A stretch of DNA of 26,586 nt from an uncultured Lachnospiraceae bacterium (GCA_910578795.1 CAJTSD010000048.1:1-26586); one strand, 5' to 3'; shown: positions 7,598 to 15,893, counted from the first letter of the stretch. Made by a program: numbers and translations. Notes: generated by a model not told the origin, from the letters alone.

Positions 7598-7660
7598 ATC
7601 ATAAATCTGCGATTTATGATCGCCATTCGCCGCTCGCCGAACAAACATGTTTGCTCTTCT
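7598..7660. repeat. Compound palindromic element at the start of the aspS transcript
   Basis: ATCATAAATC-TGC-GATTTATGAT (7598-7620) is a perfect 10-bp inverted repeat with a 3-base loop. CAAACATGTTTG (7642-7653) is a perfect 12-base palindrome, extendable with a wobble pair to an 8-bp stem. The intervening sequence is GCC/GCG-rich, unlike its AT-rich surroundings. It begins only about 10-20 bases after the predicted transcription start and looks like a small dispersed palindromic repeat inserted between promoter and leader. Confidence 0.55.
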
Positions 7661-7676
7661 CGCTAACGCTCATTAT

Positions 7677-7705
7677 ATTATAACATACAAAACGGACACT
7701 TTCAA
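7677..7705 (-). promoter_or_regulatory. Strong sigma-A promoter of aspS-gatCAB
   Basis: TTGAAA (7705-7700) and TATAAT (7682-7677) are spaced by exactly 17 bases, with an extended TGT before the -10. It lies 8 bases past the chemotaxis-receptor stop codon. Transcription would start near 7670, giving a leader of about 250 bases. Confidence 0.85.
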
Positions 7706-7712
7706 GCATTTT

Positions 7713-9278
7713 TTATAATTTAAATATCTTGAGCGCCTCCTGCAGGCTCTTTGCCTCTCCGGAAAGATCCCCCGCGCTTTGGTCTACGGAGCCCATCAAA
7801 GCCGTCAGCTCCTCAACAGAAGCGTTTACCTGCTGGCTTGCCGCCGCATTGCTCTCAGACGCCTCACCCAGCGTTGTAATCTCACGCGCCACCTCAACCA
7901 ACTGCTTATTGGTTTCGTCTACTGCCGCGCTAATCAACTCTACCTGTTTCGATGTATCCTGAATTGCATAGTCAACCGCCTCAAACGAGCTGATAACCTC
8001 CGAAATGCTCTTGGCACTTTCGTTATTGTTCTCCACTGCAATATCAATGCTGTCCGCGCACTCCTTAAAGTCGCTTGTTATGTTGGCAATAATATCTTTA
8101 ATGCTGATAAGTTCCTGTCCTGTATTTTCTGACAAGGTACGGATACTGTCAGCAACAACGCTGAACCCCTTTCCAAACTCGCCTGCTCTTGCAGCCTCAA
8201 TGGAAGCATTCAGGGACAACAGCTTTGTCTGTGATGCAATGTCTTCAATTCCCGCAAGAATTTCGGACATCTTTGCAATAACCTTGTTTGTTTCGTCAAT
8301 CTTTTCCTTAATCCCGATAACGCTTTCCGACATCATCGCGCTGTTCTTCTGCGTCGCCGTAATTTTCGACCGCATATCGTTGCAATTTTCCACCAAACTT
8401 GCAGAGCAGCTTTCAATATCACTGACACTTGCAGAAATATCCCCCGTTTTCTCCTGCATAATGGCAACGCCTGTCGAAACATCTGATGCAATCCCCGCCT
8501 GCGCCGTATTGTTTTGCGCCACGTCCTCAATCGCCCTTGCAATCTCCTCGCACGCGTGCAAGGTTGATGCCGAGGTATCGCTCAACGCTTCCGAAGAATT
8601 TAAAACCTCCCGGCTGACGCCAAGCGTTTTGGAAAGCACCTCACGCAAATTCATAACCATTCCCTTAACGGAATTATTCATGGCAATTACTTCGTCACGC
8701 CCTTTAATATCCTGCACCTCACAGGTCAGGTCACCCTCCGCCACGTAATGTACCGTCCGGCTGACGTTGATAATCAATGCCGCAATCCTGCCGGAAACAA
8801 TATAAGCGATAATCGCCACAATAATCATCGCGACTACAGAAAATCCCACAATTGTCCCAATCAAAGAATTGATGCTCTGTTTGACCTCCGCCTGTGGTTT
8901 GCCGGCAAACAGCATACCGGATACCGTTGGTATATAATACCCATAATACGGCCGTCCGTTTACATTCGCATTCGTGCTAAAAAATGGCTTTCCCCCTTTT
9001 AGCGTTTCTTCAATGACCTCCTCAGACGCCTTTGTTCCGACAGCCCCTTCGATAGAACTGACAATTCGCGTATCTCCAGAAAAAACCGTAATGTCAATAT
9101 CCTGCGCCTCATAAGCAAAAACGTTTCCGTTATACCCCTGACACGCAACCTCCAACTGTACCCTCGTGCTTTGTACCATAGATGTCCTCGCAAGATAAGC
9201 AGCTATCAGTGCCACGCCTAAACCTAACAAAATAACAGGAATCATTACTAACATAAGCAATTTCTGTTTTAACTTCAT
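7713..9278 (-). CDS. Methyl-accepting chemotaxis protein with a single extracellular sensor domain
   Basis: A membrane receptor of 521 residues. It has TM1 (about 7-30), an extracellular region of roughly 108 residues that fits a single Cache-type sensor (31-138), TM2 (139-162), a HAMP linker (163-215) and a long cytoplasmic four-helix signalling domain (216-521). The CheA/CheW-binding hairpin tip is clear: IASQTKLLSLNASIEAARAGE (the last residues at 361-367), then GKGFSVVADSIR. There is no C-terminal NWETF-like tether for CheR/CheB. The ligand cannot be named from sequence. The gene is monocistronic behind its own sigma-A promoter. The ATG at 9278 follows AAGGAGAGAAACGT, a good ribosome-binding site. 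No terminator is visible before the aspS promoter, which begins 8 bases after the stop. Confidence 0.93.
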   Translation of the reverse strand: MKLKQKLLMLVMIPVILLGLGVALIAAYLARTSMVQSTRVQLEVACQGYNGNVFAYEAQDIDITVFSGDTRIVSSIEGAVGTKASEEVIEETLKGGKPFFSTNANVNGRPYYGYYIPTVSGMLFAGKPQAEVKQSINSLIGTIVGFSVVAMIIVAIIAYIVSGRIAALIINVSRTVHYVAEGDLTCEVQDIKGRDEVIAMNNSVKGMVMNLREVLSKTLGVSREVLNSSEALSDTSASTLHACEEIARAIEDVAQNNTAQAGIASDVSTGVAIMQEKTGDISASVSDIESCSASLVENCNDMRSKITATQKNSAMMSESVIGIKEKIDETNKVIAKMSEILAGIEDIASQTKLLSLNASIEAARAGEFGKGFSVVADSIRTLSENTGQELISIKDIIANITSDFKECADSIDIAVENNNESAKSISEVISSFEAVDYAIQDTSKQVELISAAVDETNKQLVEVAREITTLGEASESNAAASQQVNASVEELTALMGSVDQSAGDLSGEAKSLQEALKIFKL

Positions 9279-9321
9279 ACGTTTCTCTCCTTTTTATCGA
9301 ATTTGGCAGTGAACTAATATA

Positions 9322-9351
9322 ATTATACTTTAAAATGTCACATTTTTTCAA
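9322..9351 (-). promoter_or_regulatory. Promoter of the chemotaxis receptor, with an inverted repeat in the spacer
   Basis: TTGAAA (9351-9346) and TATAAT (9327-9322) are 18 bases apart, 43 bases upstream of the start codon. The spacer holds AAAATG-TCA-CATTTT (9332-9346), a perfect inverted repeat and possible operator. It is sigma-A type; no sigma-28 flagellar promoter motif was seen. Confidence 0.75.
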
Positions 9352-9436
9352 TACTAATGCCTTAATTTTCCTCAAAAACAGAATATTTGCACAAAAACAA
9401 AATATTTATTTTGTGAAAATTGGGTATAAAATTGCG

Positions 9437-9470
9437 AAAAAAAAGACTGTCACAAAAGCAACAGTCTTTT
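9437..9470 (-). terminator. Intrinsic terminator of the DUF1385-prmC-prfA transcript
   Basis: On the minus strand AAAAGACTGT and ACAGTCTTTT (9470-9461 and 9450-9441) form a perfect 10-bp stem around a 10-base loop, followed by an uninterrupted T run to 9437. It lies 9 bases after the prfA stop. Confidence 0.92.
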
Positions 9471-9479
9471 CCAAACCTC

Positions 9480-10562
9480 TTATACCGCTTCCCCATTCAT
9501 GCGCACCAGCTTCGCCGCCTGGTCCGCAGAAATGCACGCGTCCAATATCTCGTCAATATCACCATTCATAATCTTGTCAAGCTTATACAGAGTCAAATTG
9601 ATTCTGTGGTCCGTAACGCGTCCCTGCGGGAAATTGTACGTTCTGATTTTCTCCGAACGGTCACCCGTACCGATTTGGCTTCTGCGAAGCTCCGCCTCCG
9701 CGTCGTGGCGCTGCTGCTGCTCCATATCATAGAGCTTTGACTTTAACAGCGCAAACGCCTTTGCCTTATTTTGCAGCTGCGATTTCTCCGTTTGGCTATA
9801 CACCACAATTCCCGTCGGATAATGTGTCAGACGCACCGCAGAGTCTGTCGTATTGACGCACTGTCCGCCGTTTCCCGACGCACGCATGACGTCAACGCGA
9901 ATATCCTTCTCATCAATTACAATGTCAATATCCTCATCAACCTCCGGCATTACCGCAACGCTGATGGTCGACGTATGAATCCGTCCGCCGCTCTCCGTTT
10001 CCGGCACACGCTGCACACGGTGCACACCGCTCTCGTATTTCATACGCGAATAAGCGCCCTGTCCCGTTATCACGAACTGCACTTCCTTCATGCCGCCGAT
10101 GCCGATTTCGTCCACATTCAGCAGCTCAACCTTCCAGCGCCTTCCCTCTGCATAATGAACATACATTCGATATATTTCCGCTGCAAACAGCGCTGCCTCA
10201 TCTCCGCCTGCGCCTGCCCTGATTTCCACGATAACGTTCTTGTCATCATTCGGGTCCTTTGGCAAAAGCAGCACCTTGAGCTGTGTCTCAAGCTCCTCAA
10301 TACGCTTTTTCGCGTCATTCAGCTCTTCCTTCAGCATCTCTCGCATTTCCTCGTCGTTTTCCGAGTCCAAAAGGGAAAGCGAATCGTCCACCGTTTCATT
10401 ACACTTCTTGTATTCCCGATACGCTTCCACAATCGGCGTCAAATCGCTCTGCTCTTTCATAAGCGCCCGGAAACGCGCCTGATTTTCCGCCACCGTCGGC
10501 TCATTGAGCTCATTCAAAATTTCCTCAAAACGGTGCAGCAAATCCTCCAATTTATCAAACAT
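9480..10562 (-). CDS. prfA: Peptide chain release factor 1
   Basis: RF1 reads UAA and UAG stop codons and triggers peptide release on the ribosome. The product from the ATG at 10562 is 360 residues, the family norm, and begins MFDKLEDLLHRFEEI. The stop-codon-reading PxT tripeptide is P187-E188-T189, within GVHRVQRVPETESGGRIHTS. The catalytic GGQ is at 232-234, in SGNGGQCVNTTDSAVRLTH, where N and C replace the more usual A and H. The frame extends upstream through a TTG and an ATG, but those overlap the GGAGG that serves the chosen start. PrmC, which methylates the GGQ glutamine, is encoded just upstream, the classic pairing. A strong terminator follows. Confidence 0.97.
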   Translation of the reverse strand: MFDKLEDLLHRFEEILNELNEPTVAENQARFRALMKEQSDLTPIVEAYREYKKCNETVDDSLSLLDSENDEEMREMLKEELNDAKKRIEELETQLKVLLLPKDPNDDKNVIVEIRAGAGGDEAALFAAEIYRMYVHYAEGRRWKVELLNVDEIGIGGMKEVQFVITGQGAYSRMKYESGVHRVQRVPETESGGRIHTSTISVAVMPEVDEDIDIVIDEKDIRVDVMRASGNGGQCVNTTDSAVRLTHYPTGIVVYSQTEKSQLQNKAKAFALLKSKLYDMEQQQRHDAEAELRRSQIGTGDRSEKIRTYNFPQGRVTDHRINLTLYKLDKIMNGDIDEILDACISADQAAKLVRMNGEAV

Positions 10563-10621
10563 TTCTCTACCCTCCATACTGCTGACGTCCAAGATAAACC
10601 TGTTCCTTTTTTACCGGAGCG

Positions 10622-11479
10622 TCAACACAAGTTTGCCTTAACCACACGGTCCAAACCCGCGTAATCCTTTATTACCTCAATCATACCAAAACCCTTTTCC
10701 CGCAGCAGCACGCTTACCGCCTCCGACTGTTCGCACCCGATTTCAAAAAACAGCATTCCGCCTCTTCTCAAATAAGATGATGCCTCCTCAATGATTCTGC
10801 GGTAAAAGGATAATCCGTCCTCCATACCGTCAAGCGCCATAAGCGGCTCATGGTCGCGCACCTCCGGCATCAGCTTCGCAATCTCACCGCTTGGAATATA
10901 CGGCGGATTGGATATAATAATGTCAAACAGCTTATCGCGCGTGCGTTCAGACACAAAATCCGCAAGCGGTTCAAACAGGTCGCCGCACAGAAACGCCGCG
11001 TCCAGTCCAAGCCTTCCTGCATTCTCCCGCGCCACCAAAAGTGCCTCTTCGGAAATGTCAATCCCAATCCCTTCACACTCGTTGCTATATTTTAACAGAC
11101 TCAGCAAAATACAGCCGGAGCCGGTACACAAATCCAAAATGCGCATTCCGTCGCCCAAATACCGCATTGCCTCCTCAACAAGGATTTCCGTATCCTGCCG
11201 CGGTACAAGCGTATGCTCGTTTACTTTAAAAACAAGCCCCATAAACTCCTGCTCACCCGTAATGTGCTGCAGCGGAATGTGCTGCCTGCGCTTTTCGATC
11301 GTTATTTTGTAAAACTCCTCTTCGATCGGACTGCGCACGCTGTCCCCATGAACCAAAAGCGTATTGCGGTCCGTGCGGCACACGTACTCAAGCAGCAGTC
11401 TTGCATTGAGCGCCGCCTCCGCAACCTTGGCTTCCTCAAGCAGTCTTACACCATAATCATACAATTCCCTGTAGGTCAT
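10622..11479 (-). CDS. prmC: Release factor glutamine N5-methyltransferase
   Basis: PrmC uses S-adenosylmethionine to methylate the GGQ glutamine of RF1 and RF2, raising termination efficiency. The product is 285 residues: a helical N-terminal substrate-recognition domain (1-80), then a Rossmann methyltransferase with motif I ILDLCTGSGCILLSL (114-128) and the glutamine-binding NPPY at 191-194 (IIISNPPYIPSGEI). The start at 11479 overlaps a GGAGG only two bases away, unusually close, but the protein N-terminus matches the family; a longer form starting at GTG 11533 would overlap the upstream gene by 44 bases. It follows the DUF1385 gene by 10 bases and precedes prfA by 59, so the three are co-transcribed. 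Confidence 0.95.
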   Translation of the reverse strand: MTYRELYDYGVRLLEEAKVAEAALNARLLLEYVCRTDRNTLLVHGDSVRSPIEEEFYKITIEKRRQHIPLQHITGEQEFMGLVFKVNEHTLVPRQDTEILVEEAMRYLGDGMRILDLCTGSGCILLSLLKYSNECEGIGIDISEEALLVARENAGRLGLDAAFLCGDLFEPLADFVSERTRDKLFDIIISNPPYIPSGEIAKLMPEVRDHEPLMALDGMEDGLSFYRRIIEEASSYLRRGGMLFFEIGCEQSEAVSVLLREKGFGMIEVIKDYAGLDRVVKANLC

Positions 11480-11489
11480 ATCTCCTCCG

Positions 11490-12461
11490 CTATGGTTCGT
11501 CCGACGCCTCAAGGTTTTCGTCTGTATAACCAAATTCTTCCTTCAGATACGTTTTCCAGTCAAACACCGCCTCAACCGATGCAATTGCAACCTGAATCAT
11601 ATCCTCGTCCGGCTCCTTTGTCGTAAGCTTCTGAAGCCACAGACCTGGTCTTGAAATAATCTGCACGACAACATTATCGCTCCTTCCCGCAAGACGGATA
11701 ATCTCATACGAAATACCCGCAATCACAGGCACCAGCAAAAGCCGGATGACAATCTTCAACGCCAGGTTGTCAACGCGGATAAAAAAGAACACAATCACGC
11801 TGACAAGCACCACAAACAACAGAAAACTCGTGCCACAGCGCTTATGCTGCCTTGAACTGCGCATAACATTTTTTATGCTTAACGGTCTGCCGCGCTCAAT
11901 ACAGTTAATGCATTTGTGTTCTGCACCGTGATACCTATAAAGCCGCTTAATATCTTCCATAAGCGAAATCGCCACAATATATCCCACAAAAATCAGTATT
12001 CTGATCAGTCCTTCAAAAATGGCAATCAGGCTTGCGTTCCTTACCACCTTACCAAGCAAATCCGACAGCAGAAACGGAAGCACCATAAAAAGCGCCACGG
12101 CAATAATCACGGACAGCGCTACCGTTATTCCCATCATAATATCGTCAGACTTTTTCCCAATTGTGCGCTGTTCGGACTTTTCATCCGGCTCCCCGTCCTC
12201 CTCATAAAACGACGCGGAATGCATGGTCACCTTCATGCCAAGCACAAGGGAATCAATAAACGAAAAAATCCCTCTGATAAACGGAATTTTTGTAAATTTT
12301 TTATCCCCGCAAAATCCCTTATACTCCTGTGTTTCTACATCGATTTCTCCGTCAGGCTTTCTCACTGCAACGGCATACTTCTCGCCGTTTTTCATCATGA
12401 CACCCTCCAGGACCGCCTGACCTCCAATCCCGGAATAGTGGGTCTTTCTGTTTTTCGCCAT
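11490..12461 (-). CDS. DUF1385 membrane protein (YqhQ-like)
   Basis: A 323-residue membrane protein. The N-terminus has the family signature GIGGQAVLEGVMMKNGEKYAV (partly quoted, 11-30). Four probable membrane segments lie at about 108-133, 146-166, 211-229 and 237-255. The cytosolic or interfacial loop between segments 2 and 3 contains RYHGAEHKCINCIERG (176-191) and SRQHKRCGTSF (203-213). These His/Cys-rich motifs are conserved in the family and could bind metal. The biochemical function is unknown; the gene regularly sits between rpmE and prmC/prfA in Clostridia and I infer no more than that. The ATG at 12461 has GGGGG seven bases upstream; an in-frame codon 24 bases earlier has no site. 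A terminator lies immediately upstream, so its expression may depend on read-through from rpmE. Confidence 0.9.
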   Translation of the reverse strand: MAKNRKTHYSGIGGQAVLEGVMMKNGEKYAVAVRKPDGEIDVETQEYKGFCGDKKFTKIPFIRGIFSFIDSLVLGMKVTMHSASFYEEDGEPDEKSEQRTIGKKSDDIMMGITVALSVIIAVALFMVLPFLLSDLLGKVVRNASLIAIFEGLIRILIFVGYIVAISLMEDIKRLYRYHGAEHKCINCIERGRPLSIKNVMRSSRQHKRCGTSFLLFVVLVSVIVFFFIRVDNLALKIVIRLLLVPVIAGISYEIIRLAGRSDNVVVQIISRPGLWLQKLTTKEPDEDMIQVAIASVEAVFDWKTYLKEEFGYTDENLEASDEP

Positions 12462-12483
12462 CGTGAACCCCCTTTTGCGTACC

Positions 12484-12522
12484 AAAAAATAGGTTGAGAT
12501 AAGTTTCTTACCTCAACCTATT
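12484..12522 (-). terminator. Intrinsic terminator between rpmE and the DUF1385 gene
   Basis: Minus-strand AATAGGTTGAG and CTCAACCTATT (12522-12512 and 12498-12488) form a perfect 11-bp stem with a 13-base loop, then a T run. It is 17 bases after the rpmE stop and 22 bases before the next start codon, with no promoter between. Confidence 0.88.
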
Positions 12523-12539
12523 CTTTTATTCAACGCTTC

Positions 12540-12746
12540 TTATTTGCTTTCTACGCCGTACTTCTTATTAAATCTCTCAATACGTCCGCGCGCCGCAGCT
12601 GACTTCTGCTGTCCTGTGTAGAACGGATGGCACTTTGAACAAATCTCCACGTGGATTTCAGGCTTTGTTGAACCCGTTACGAATGTGTTGCCGCAGTTGC
12701 AGGTAACCGTTGCCTGATAATAGTTAGGATGTATTCCTTCTCTCAT
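12540..12746 (-). CDS. rpmE: 50S ribosomal protein L31, zinc-binding form
   Basis: L31 bridges the large subunit to the small-subunit head. The 68-residue product begins MREGIHPNYYQATVTCNCG and has the zinc-type cysteines C16, C18, C36 and C39 (the C+ form). The C-minus paralogue that replaces it under zinc starvation would lack these. The ATG at 12746 is preceded by GAGAGGTG; the upstream in-frame extension is not typical of L31. It has its own strong promoter and terminator, so it is an independent unit inside the rho-prfA cluster, as expected for a highly expressed ribosomal protein. Confidence 0.97.
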   Translation of the reverse strand: MREGIHPNYYQATVTCNCGNTFVTGSTKPEIHVEICSKCHPFYTGQQKSAAARGRIERFNKKYGVESK

Positions 12747-12811
12747 CTTTTTCACCTCTCTATAAATGCATTTCCTAAAAATTTTATTCAATGATATAAA
12801 CAAGCTTATTC

Positions 12812-12840
12812 AGTATAGCATAGGTTTTTACGATGCGCAA
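12812..12840 (-). promoter_or_regulatory. Strong promoter of rpmE
   Basis: TTGCGC (12840-12835), 17-base spacer, TATACT (12817-12812) with an extended TGC before the -10. It lies 66 bases upstream of the rpmE start. Confidence 0.8.
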
Positions 12841-12899
12841 GAACTTTTTTCATTTTAATAAGAATAAAATAATCATAAATTAATACGCAACCTTTTATG

Positions 12900-14300
12900 T
12901 TAAATAAACCGCATTTTTTTAACGGTAGCAACAAACTCGGCATTGTCCCTGGTCCGCGTAAAAATATCAAGGATCTTGTCAACTGCCTCCTCCGGCTTCA
13001 TACCGTTTAACGCCTTACGCATAATGTTAATTGCCTCCAGTTCTTCCTCATCCAAAAGCAAATCCTCACGCCTCGTACCTGACTTTGGGATATCTATGGC
13101 AGGAAATACCCTTCTTTCCGAAAGCTTTCTGTCAAGCACCATTTCCATATTGCCGGTCCCCTTAAATTCCTCGTACACCACATCGTCCATTTTAGAGCCT
13201 GTCTCCACAAGCGCCGTTGCAAGAATGGTAAGGCTTCCGCCCTCACGCATATTTCTTGCCGCGCCGAAAAAACGCTTCGGCATATGCAGCGCCGCCGGAT
13301 CAAGACCACCGGAAAGTGTACGCCCGCTGGGCGGAACCGTAAGGTTATACGCGCGTGTAAGACGCGTAATGCTGTCCAGCAAAATACACACGTCCTTCTT
13401 GTGTTCCACAAGACGCTTTGCACGCTCTATGACCATCTCCGAAACGCGCTTATGATGCTCAGGAAGCTCATCAAAGGTGGAGTAAATAACCTCAACATTC
13501 GGTCCCTCAATTGCCTCCTTGATGTCCGTTACTTCCTCGGGACGCTCATCAATTAACAGAATAATCATATGCATATCTGGCGCATTTGCCAAAATGGATT
13601 TTGCGACTTCCTTTAACAGCGTTGTTTTACCTGCCTTAGGCGGTGAAACAATCATACCGCGCTGTCCTTTTCCCACAGGGCTCATCAAATCCATAATGCG
13701 CATTGCCACGCTCGCCTTTTTCGTTTCAAGGCGAATGCGCTCATTCGGGAAAATCGGTGTCATATCCTCAAAATTGCGTCTTCTCAGCGCAATTTCAGGC
13801 GGATAGCCGTTTATTTTCTTCAAATATAACAACGCACTGAATTTTTCATTCATGGTCTTAATGCGGGTATTTCCCTCAATAATATCACCTGTTCGCAGAT
13901 TGAAACGGCGTATCTGGCTTGGCGCTACGTACACGTCATTCTCACCCGGCAGGAAATTATCGCTTCTGATAAAACCAAAGCCATCCGCCATGACTTCCAA
14001 AATTCCTCTCGCCGTCATTCCGCTGTCAAGTTCTGCTGGATATCCGTCCTGCTTCTCACTGTCTGACTGCCGCGGCTTTTCACGCCGGTATTCGCGCTTC
14101 TCCGCGCCCGGACGCTCGCTGATTCCTTTCAATACGGGCTTTGGCTCTACGTCTTTCCCGTCCGCCCGATCCTTTTCATCCGCCTCAAGCATATGCTCGA
14201 TTAATTCCGCCTTCTTAAGCGTGCTTATCCCTTTTAAGCCACGTGACTTTGCGATTTCCCTAAGCTCTGAAAGCGCAAGTGATTCATATTTTTCTCTCAT
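12900..14300 (-). CDS. rho: Transcription termination factor Rho
   Basis: Hexameric RNA-dependent ATPase that terminates transcription. The product is 466 residues. It has an N-terminal SAP-like Rho_N domain (1-42), a hydrophilic, charged linker (43-92) longer than in E. coli Rho, a cold-shock-type RNA-binding domain (about 97-170; GFGFIRSDNFLPGENDVYV), and the RecA-like motor with Walker A PPKAGKTT (220-227), DERPEEVTD (251-259, catalytic glutamate and bicyclomycin-pocket residues) and Walker B CILLD (305-309). The Q-loop/secondary RNA-site region PPSGRTLSGGLD is intact. AGGAGG lies five bases before the ATG at 14300. A long leader (about 150 bases) with hairpins precedes it, in keeping with the autogenous control known for rho in other bacteria. 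Confidence 0.97.
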   Translation of the reverse strand: MREKYESLALSELREIAKSRGLKGISTLKKAELIEHMLEADEKDRADGKDVEPKPVLKGISERPGAEKREYRREKPRQSDSEKQDGYPAELDSGMTARGILEVMADGFGFIRSDNFLPGENDVYVAPSQIRRFNLRTGDIIEGNTRIKTMNEKFSALLYLKKINGYPPEIALRRRNFEDMTPIFPNERIRLETKKASVAMRIMDLMSPVGKGQRGMIVSPPKAGKTTLLKEVAKSILANAPDMHMIILLIDERPEEVTDIKEAIEGPNVEVIYSTFDELPEHHKRVSEMVIERAKRLVEHKKDVCILLDSITRLTRAYNLTVPPSGRTLSGGLDPAALHMPKRFFGAARNMREGGSLTILATALVETGSKMDDVVYEEFKGTGNMEMVLDRKLSERRVFPAIDIPKSGTRREDLLLDEEELEAINIMRKALNGMKPEEAVDKILDIFTRTRDNAEFVATVKKMRFI

Positions 14301-14404
14301 GAATGCCTCCTAAAAATATTGATAAATGGGAAAAATTATTCTGAAATGCTTCTTTATTCATAAAGATACAGCTGCTAGAATTTTAATTAACCGCAACGGT
14401 CAGG

Positions 14405-14437
14405 TATAACACTTGGCAACAAGTCCATAATGTTATA
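14405..14437 (-). promoter_or_regulatory. Hairpin in the rho leader
   Basis: TATAAC (14405-14410) pairs with GTTATA (14432-14437), and the inner ACTTG (14411-14415) pairs with CAAGT (14420-14424) around a GCAA tetraloop, with an asymmetric internal loop. A second small stem, ACCG/CGGT, follows at about 14390-14400. There is no T run, so this is not an intrinsic terminator; it may contribute to Rho autoregulation. Confidence 0.45.
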
Positions 14438-14459
14438 CAAAACAGTTACATTTAAGCAC

Positions 14460-14488
14460 ATTATAACCCATATTTAAGAAAATAGGAA
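14460..14488 (-). promoter_or_regulatory. Probable rho promoter
   Basis: A perfect TATAAT (14465-14460) has a weak -35, TTCCTA (14488-14483), at 17 bases. A second possible -10, TATAAC, occurs about 28 bases downstream at 14437-14432, within the leader hairpin. Confidence 0.45.
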
Positions 14489-14508
14489 GAAAAATTTATT
14501 ATTATTTC

Positions 14509-15861
14509 CTATAATTTACGAAGTTCTTTTACTACCATCGTAATGACCATCCAAGTCAATGCAAACGTAAGCACATCCGCAACGGGCTGCGCCAATTGAA
14601 GTCCTGTCACACCAAAAATCCTAGGCAATATCAGAATTGCCGGGATAAAAAACAGCCCCTGCTTACTGATGGCGGTGAGGGTCGCCCGGAAACTGTACCC
14701 AATTGACTGTGCCAGCATATTTCCCATAATGACATACGCCTGTAAGGGAAGCAGGCAGCACTGCATCTTGAGCGCCCGCGCACCTATACGGATAACCTCT
14801 GCGTCATCTTTTCGAAACAAGTACATAATCGGTGTGGAAACGGCAAACATAATCACTCCCATCGTGAGCAAAAATACAAATGCCACACGGCGGCAGAAAA
14901 AGTACGCTTCCAACACACGTTCGTAGCGTCCTGCCCCGAAATTAAATCCACACACCGGCTGGAACCCCTGTCCGAAGCCAATCAGCGCGGAATTGATAAA
15001 CATCATGATTCGTGTGACAATCGACATTGCCGCCACCGCAGCATCCCCAAAACCGGACGCAGCCACATTCAAAAGGACAGATGCCACGCTTGCCAGTCCC
15101 TGTCTTCCCAGCGTCGGCATTCCGGCGGCAAGAATTTCCTTATAAACCCATCCTCGAAAAACAAAATATTTCGGCAACGGCTTTAACACGTTTTTGGAAC
15201 GGACCACCAAAGTCAGTAAAATCGTAAAACTGACAAACTGGCTGAAAATCGTGGCAATTGCTGCGCCCGAAATGCCCAAATCCAATCCGAAGATTAAAAC
15301 GGGATCCAAAATCACATTTAAAATACCGCCTGTTGTAATACCAATCATGGAAAGCGCGGCATTGCCCTGAGAACGCAGATGGTTGTTAAACACAAACGAA
15401 ACTGTCATATAGGGAGCTGCAATCAGGATGTACCTGCCGTAATCCTTGGCATAAGGAGCAATTGTCTGCGTCGCCCCAAGTATCCGGACCAGCCAGTCAA
15501 TGTTGGAGATTCCGAAAACCGCTAAAACCAGTCCAAGGGCAAAGGCTGTGTATACCGCTACGGAACAGGCTTTCTGCGCCCTGTCCTGTTCTTTTGCGCC
15601 CAGCATTCTGGACATATAGTTTCCGCTTCCCATACCAAGCGTAAAGCCAATCGCCTGAATCATTGCCATCAGGGAAAAATTCACCCCGACCGCTCCGGAA
15701 GCGCTTGTACTGATCTGACTTACGAAAAACGTGTCCGCCATATTATAGATGGAGGTCGTCAACATACTGATGATTGTAGGCACCGCCAGTCTGGGAATTA
15801 ACCTGTTGACAGGTGTTTCCGTCATCATTTTATATTTTTCTTCATAACTCATTGTTTTCAT
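14509..15861 (-). CDS. MATE-family multidrug/cation efflux transporter
   Basis: An integral membrane antiporter of 450 residues, the usual MATE length, predicted to export cationic drugs or metabolites using a Na+ or H+ gradient. The N-terminus carries RLAVPTIISMLTTSIYNMADTFF (family signature, quoted in part at about 24-43), followed by twelve hydrophobic segments in two homologous halves. The second half begins near residue 235 (ILAAGMPTLGRQGLASVASVL) and contains GFGQGFQPVCGFNFGAG (about 296-312). The substrate cannot be inferred. The only usable start is the ATG at 15861, because an in-frame stop lies immediately upstream; its AGGAG is 13 bases away, longer than usual, suggesting modest translation. 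It is divergent from the malic enzyme gene, with an inverted repeat between them. Confidence 0.93.
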   Translation of the reverse strand: MKTMSYEEKYKMMTETPVNRLIPRLAVPTIISMLTTSIYNMADTFFVSQISTSASGAVGVNFSLMAMIQAIGFTLGMGSGNYMSRMLGAKEQDRAQKACSVAVYTAFALGLVLAVFGISNIDWLVRILGATQTIAPYAKDYGRYILIAAPYMTVSFVFNNHLRSQGNAALSMIGITTGGILNVILDPVLIFGLDLGISGAAIATIFSQFVSFTILLTLVVRSKNVLKPLPKYFVFRGWVYKEILAAGMPTLGRQGLASVASVLLNVAASGFGDAAVAAMSIVTRIMMFINSALIGFGQGFQPVCGFNFGAGRYERVLEAYFFCRRVAFVFLLTMGVIMFAVSTPIMYLFRKDDAEVIRIGARALKMQCCLLPLQAYVIMGNMLAQSIGYSFRATLTAISKQGLFFIPAILILPRIFGVTGLQLAQPVADVLTFALTWMVITMVVKELRKL

Positions 15862-15893
15862 TTATATAATCTTACTCCTTTCACGGAATCCAA

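Noticed and set aside
7420..7670. T-box riboswitch for aspS
   Set aside because: No AGGGTGGNACCGCG motif, no Stem I features and no terminator with a T run could be found on the minus strand, although the leader is long and structured.
8005..8748. Plus-strand open frame opposite the chemotaxis receptor
   Set aside because: Its Ser/Ala/Leu-rich periodicity mirrors the heptad repeats of the receptor coiled coil read in reverse.
9771..10664. Plus-strand open frame of about 300 codons opposite prfA
   Set aside because: Antisense to RF1 with its GGQ and PxT motifs; the His/Arg/Leu-rich translation has no recognisable domain.
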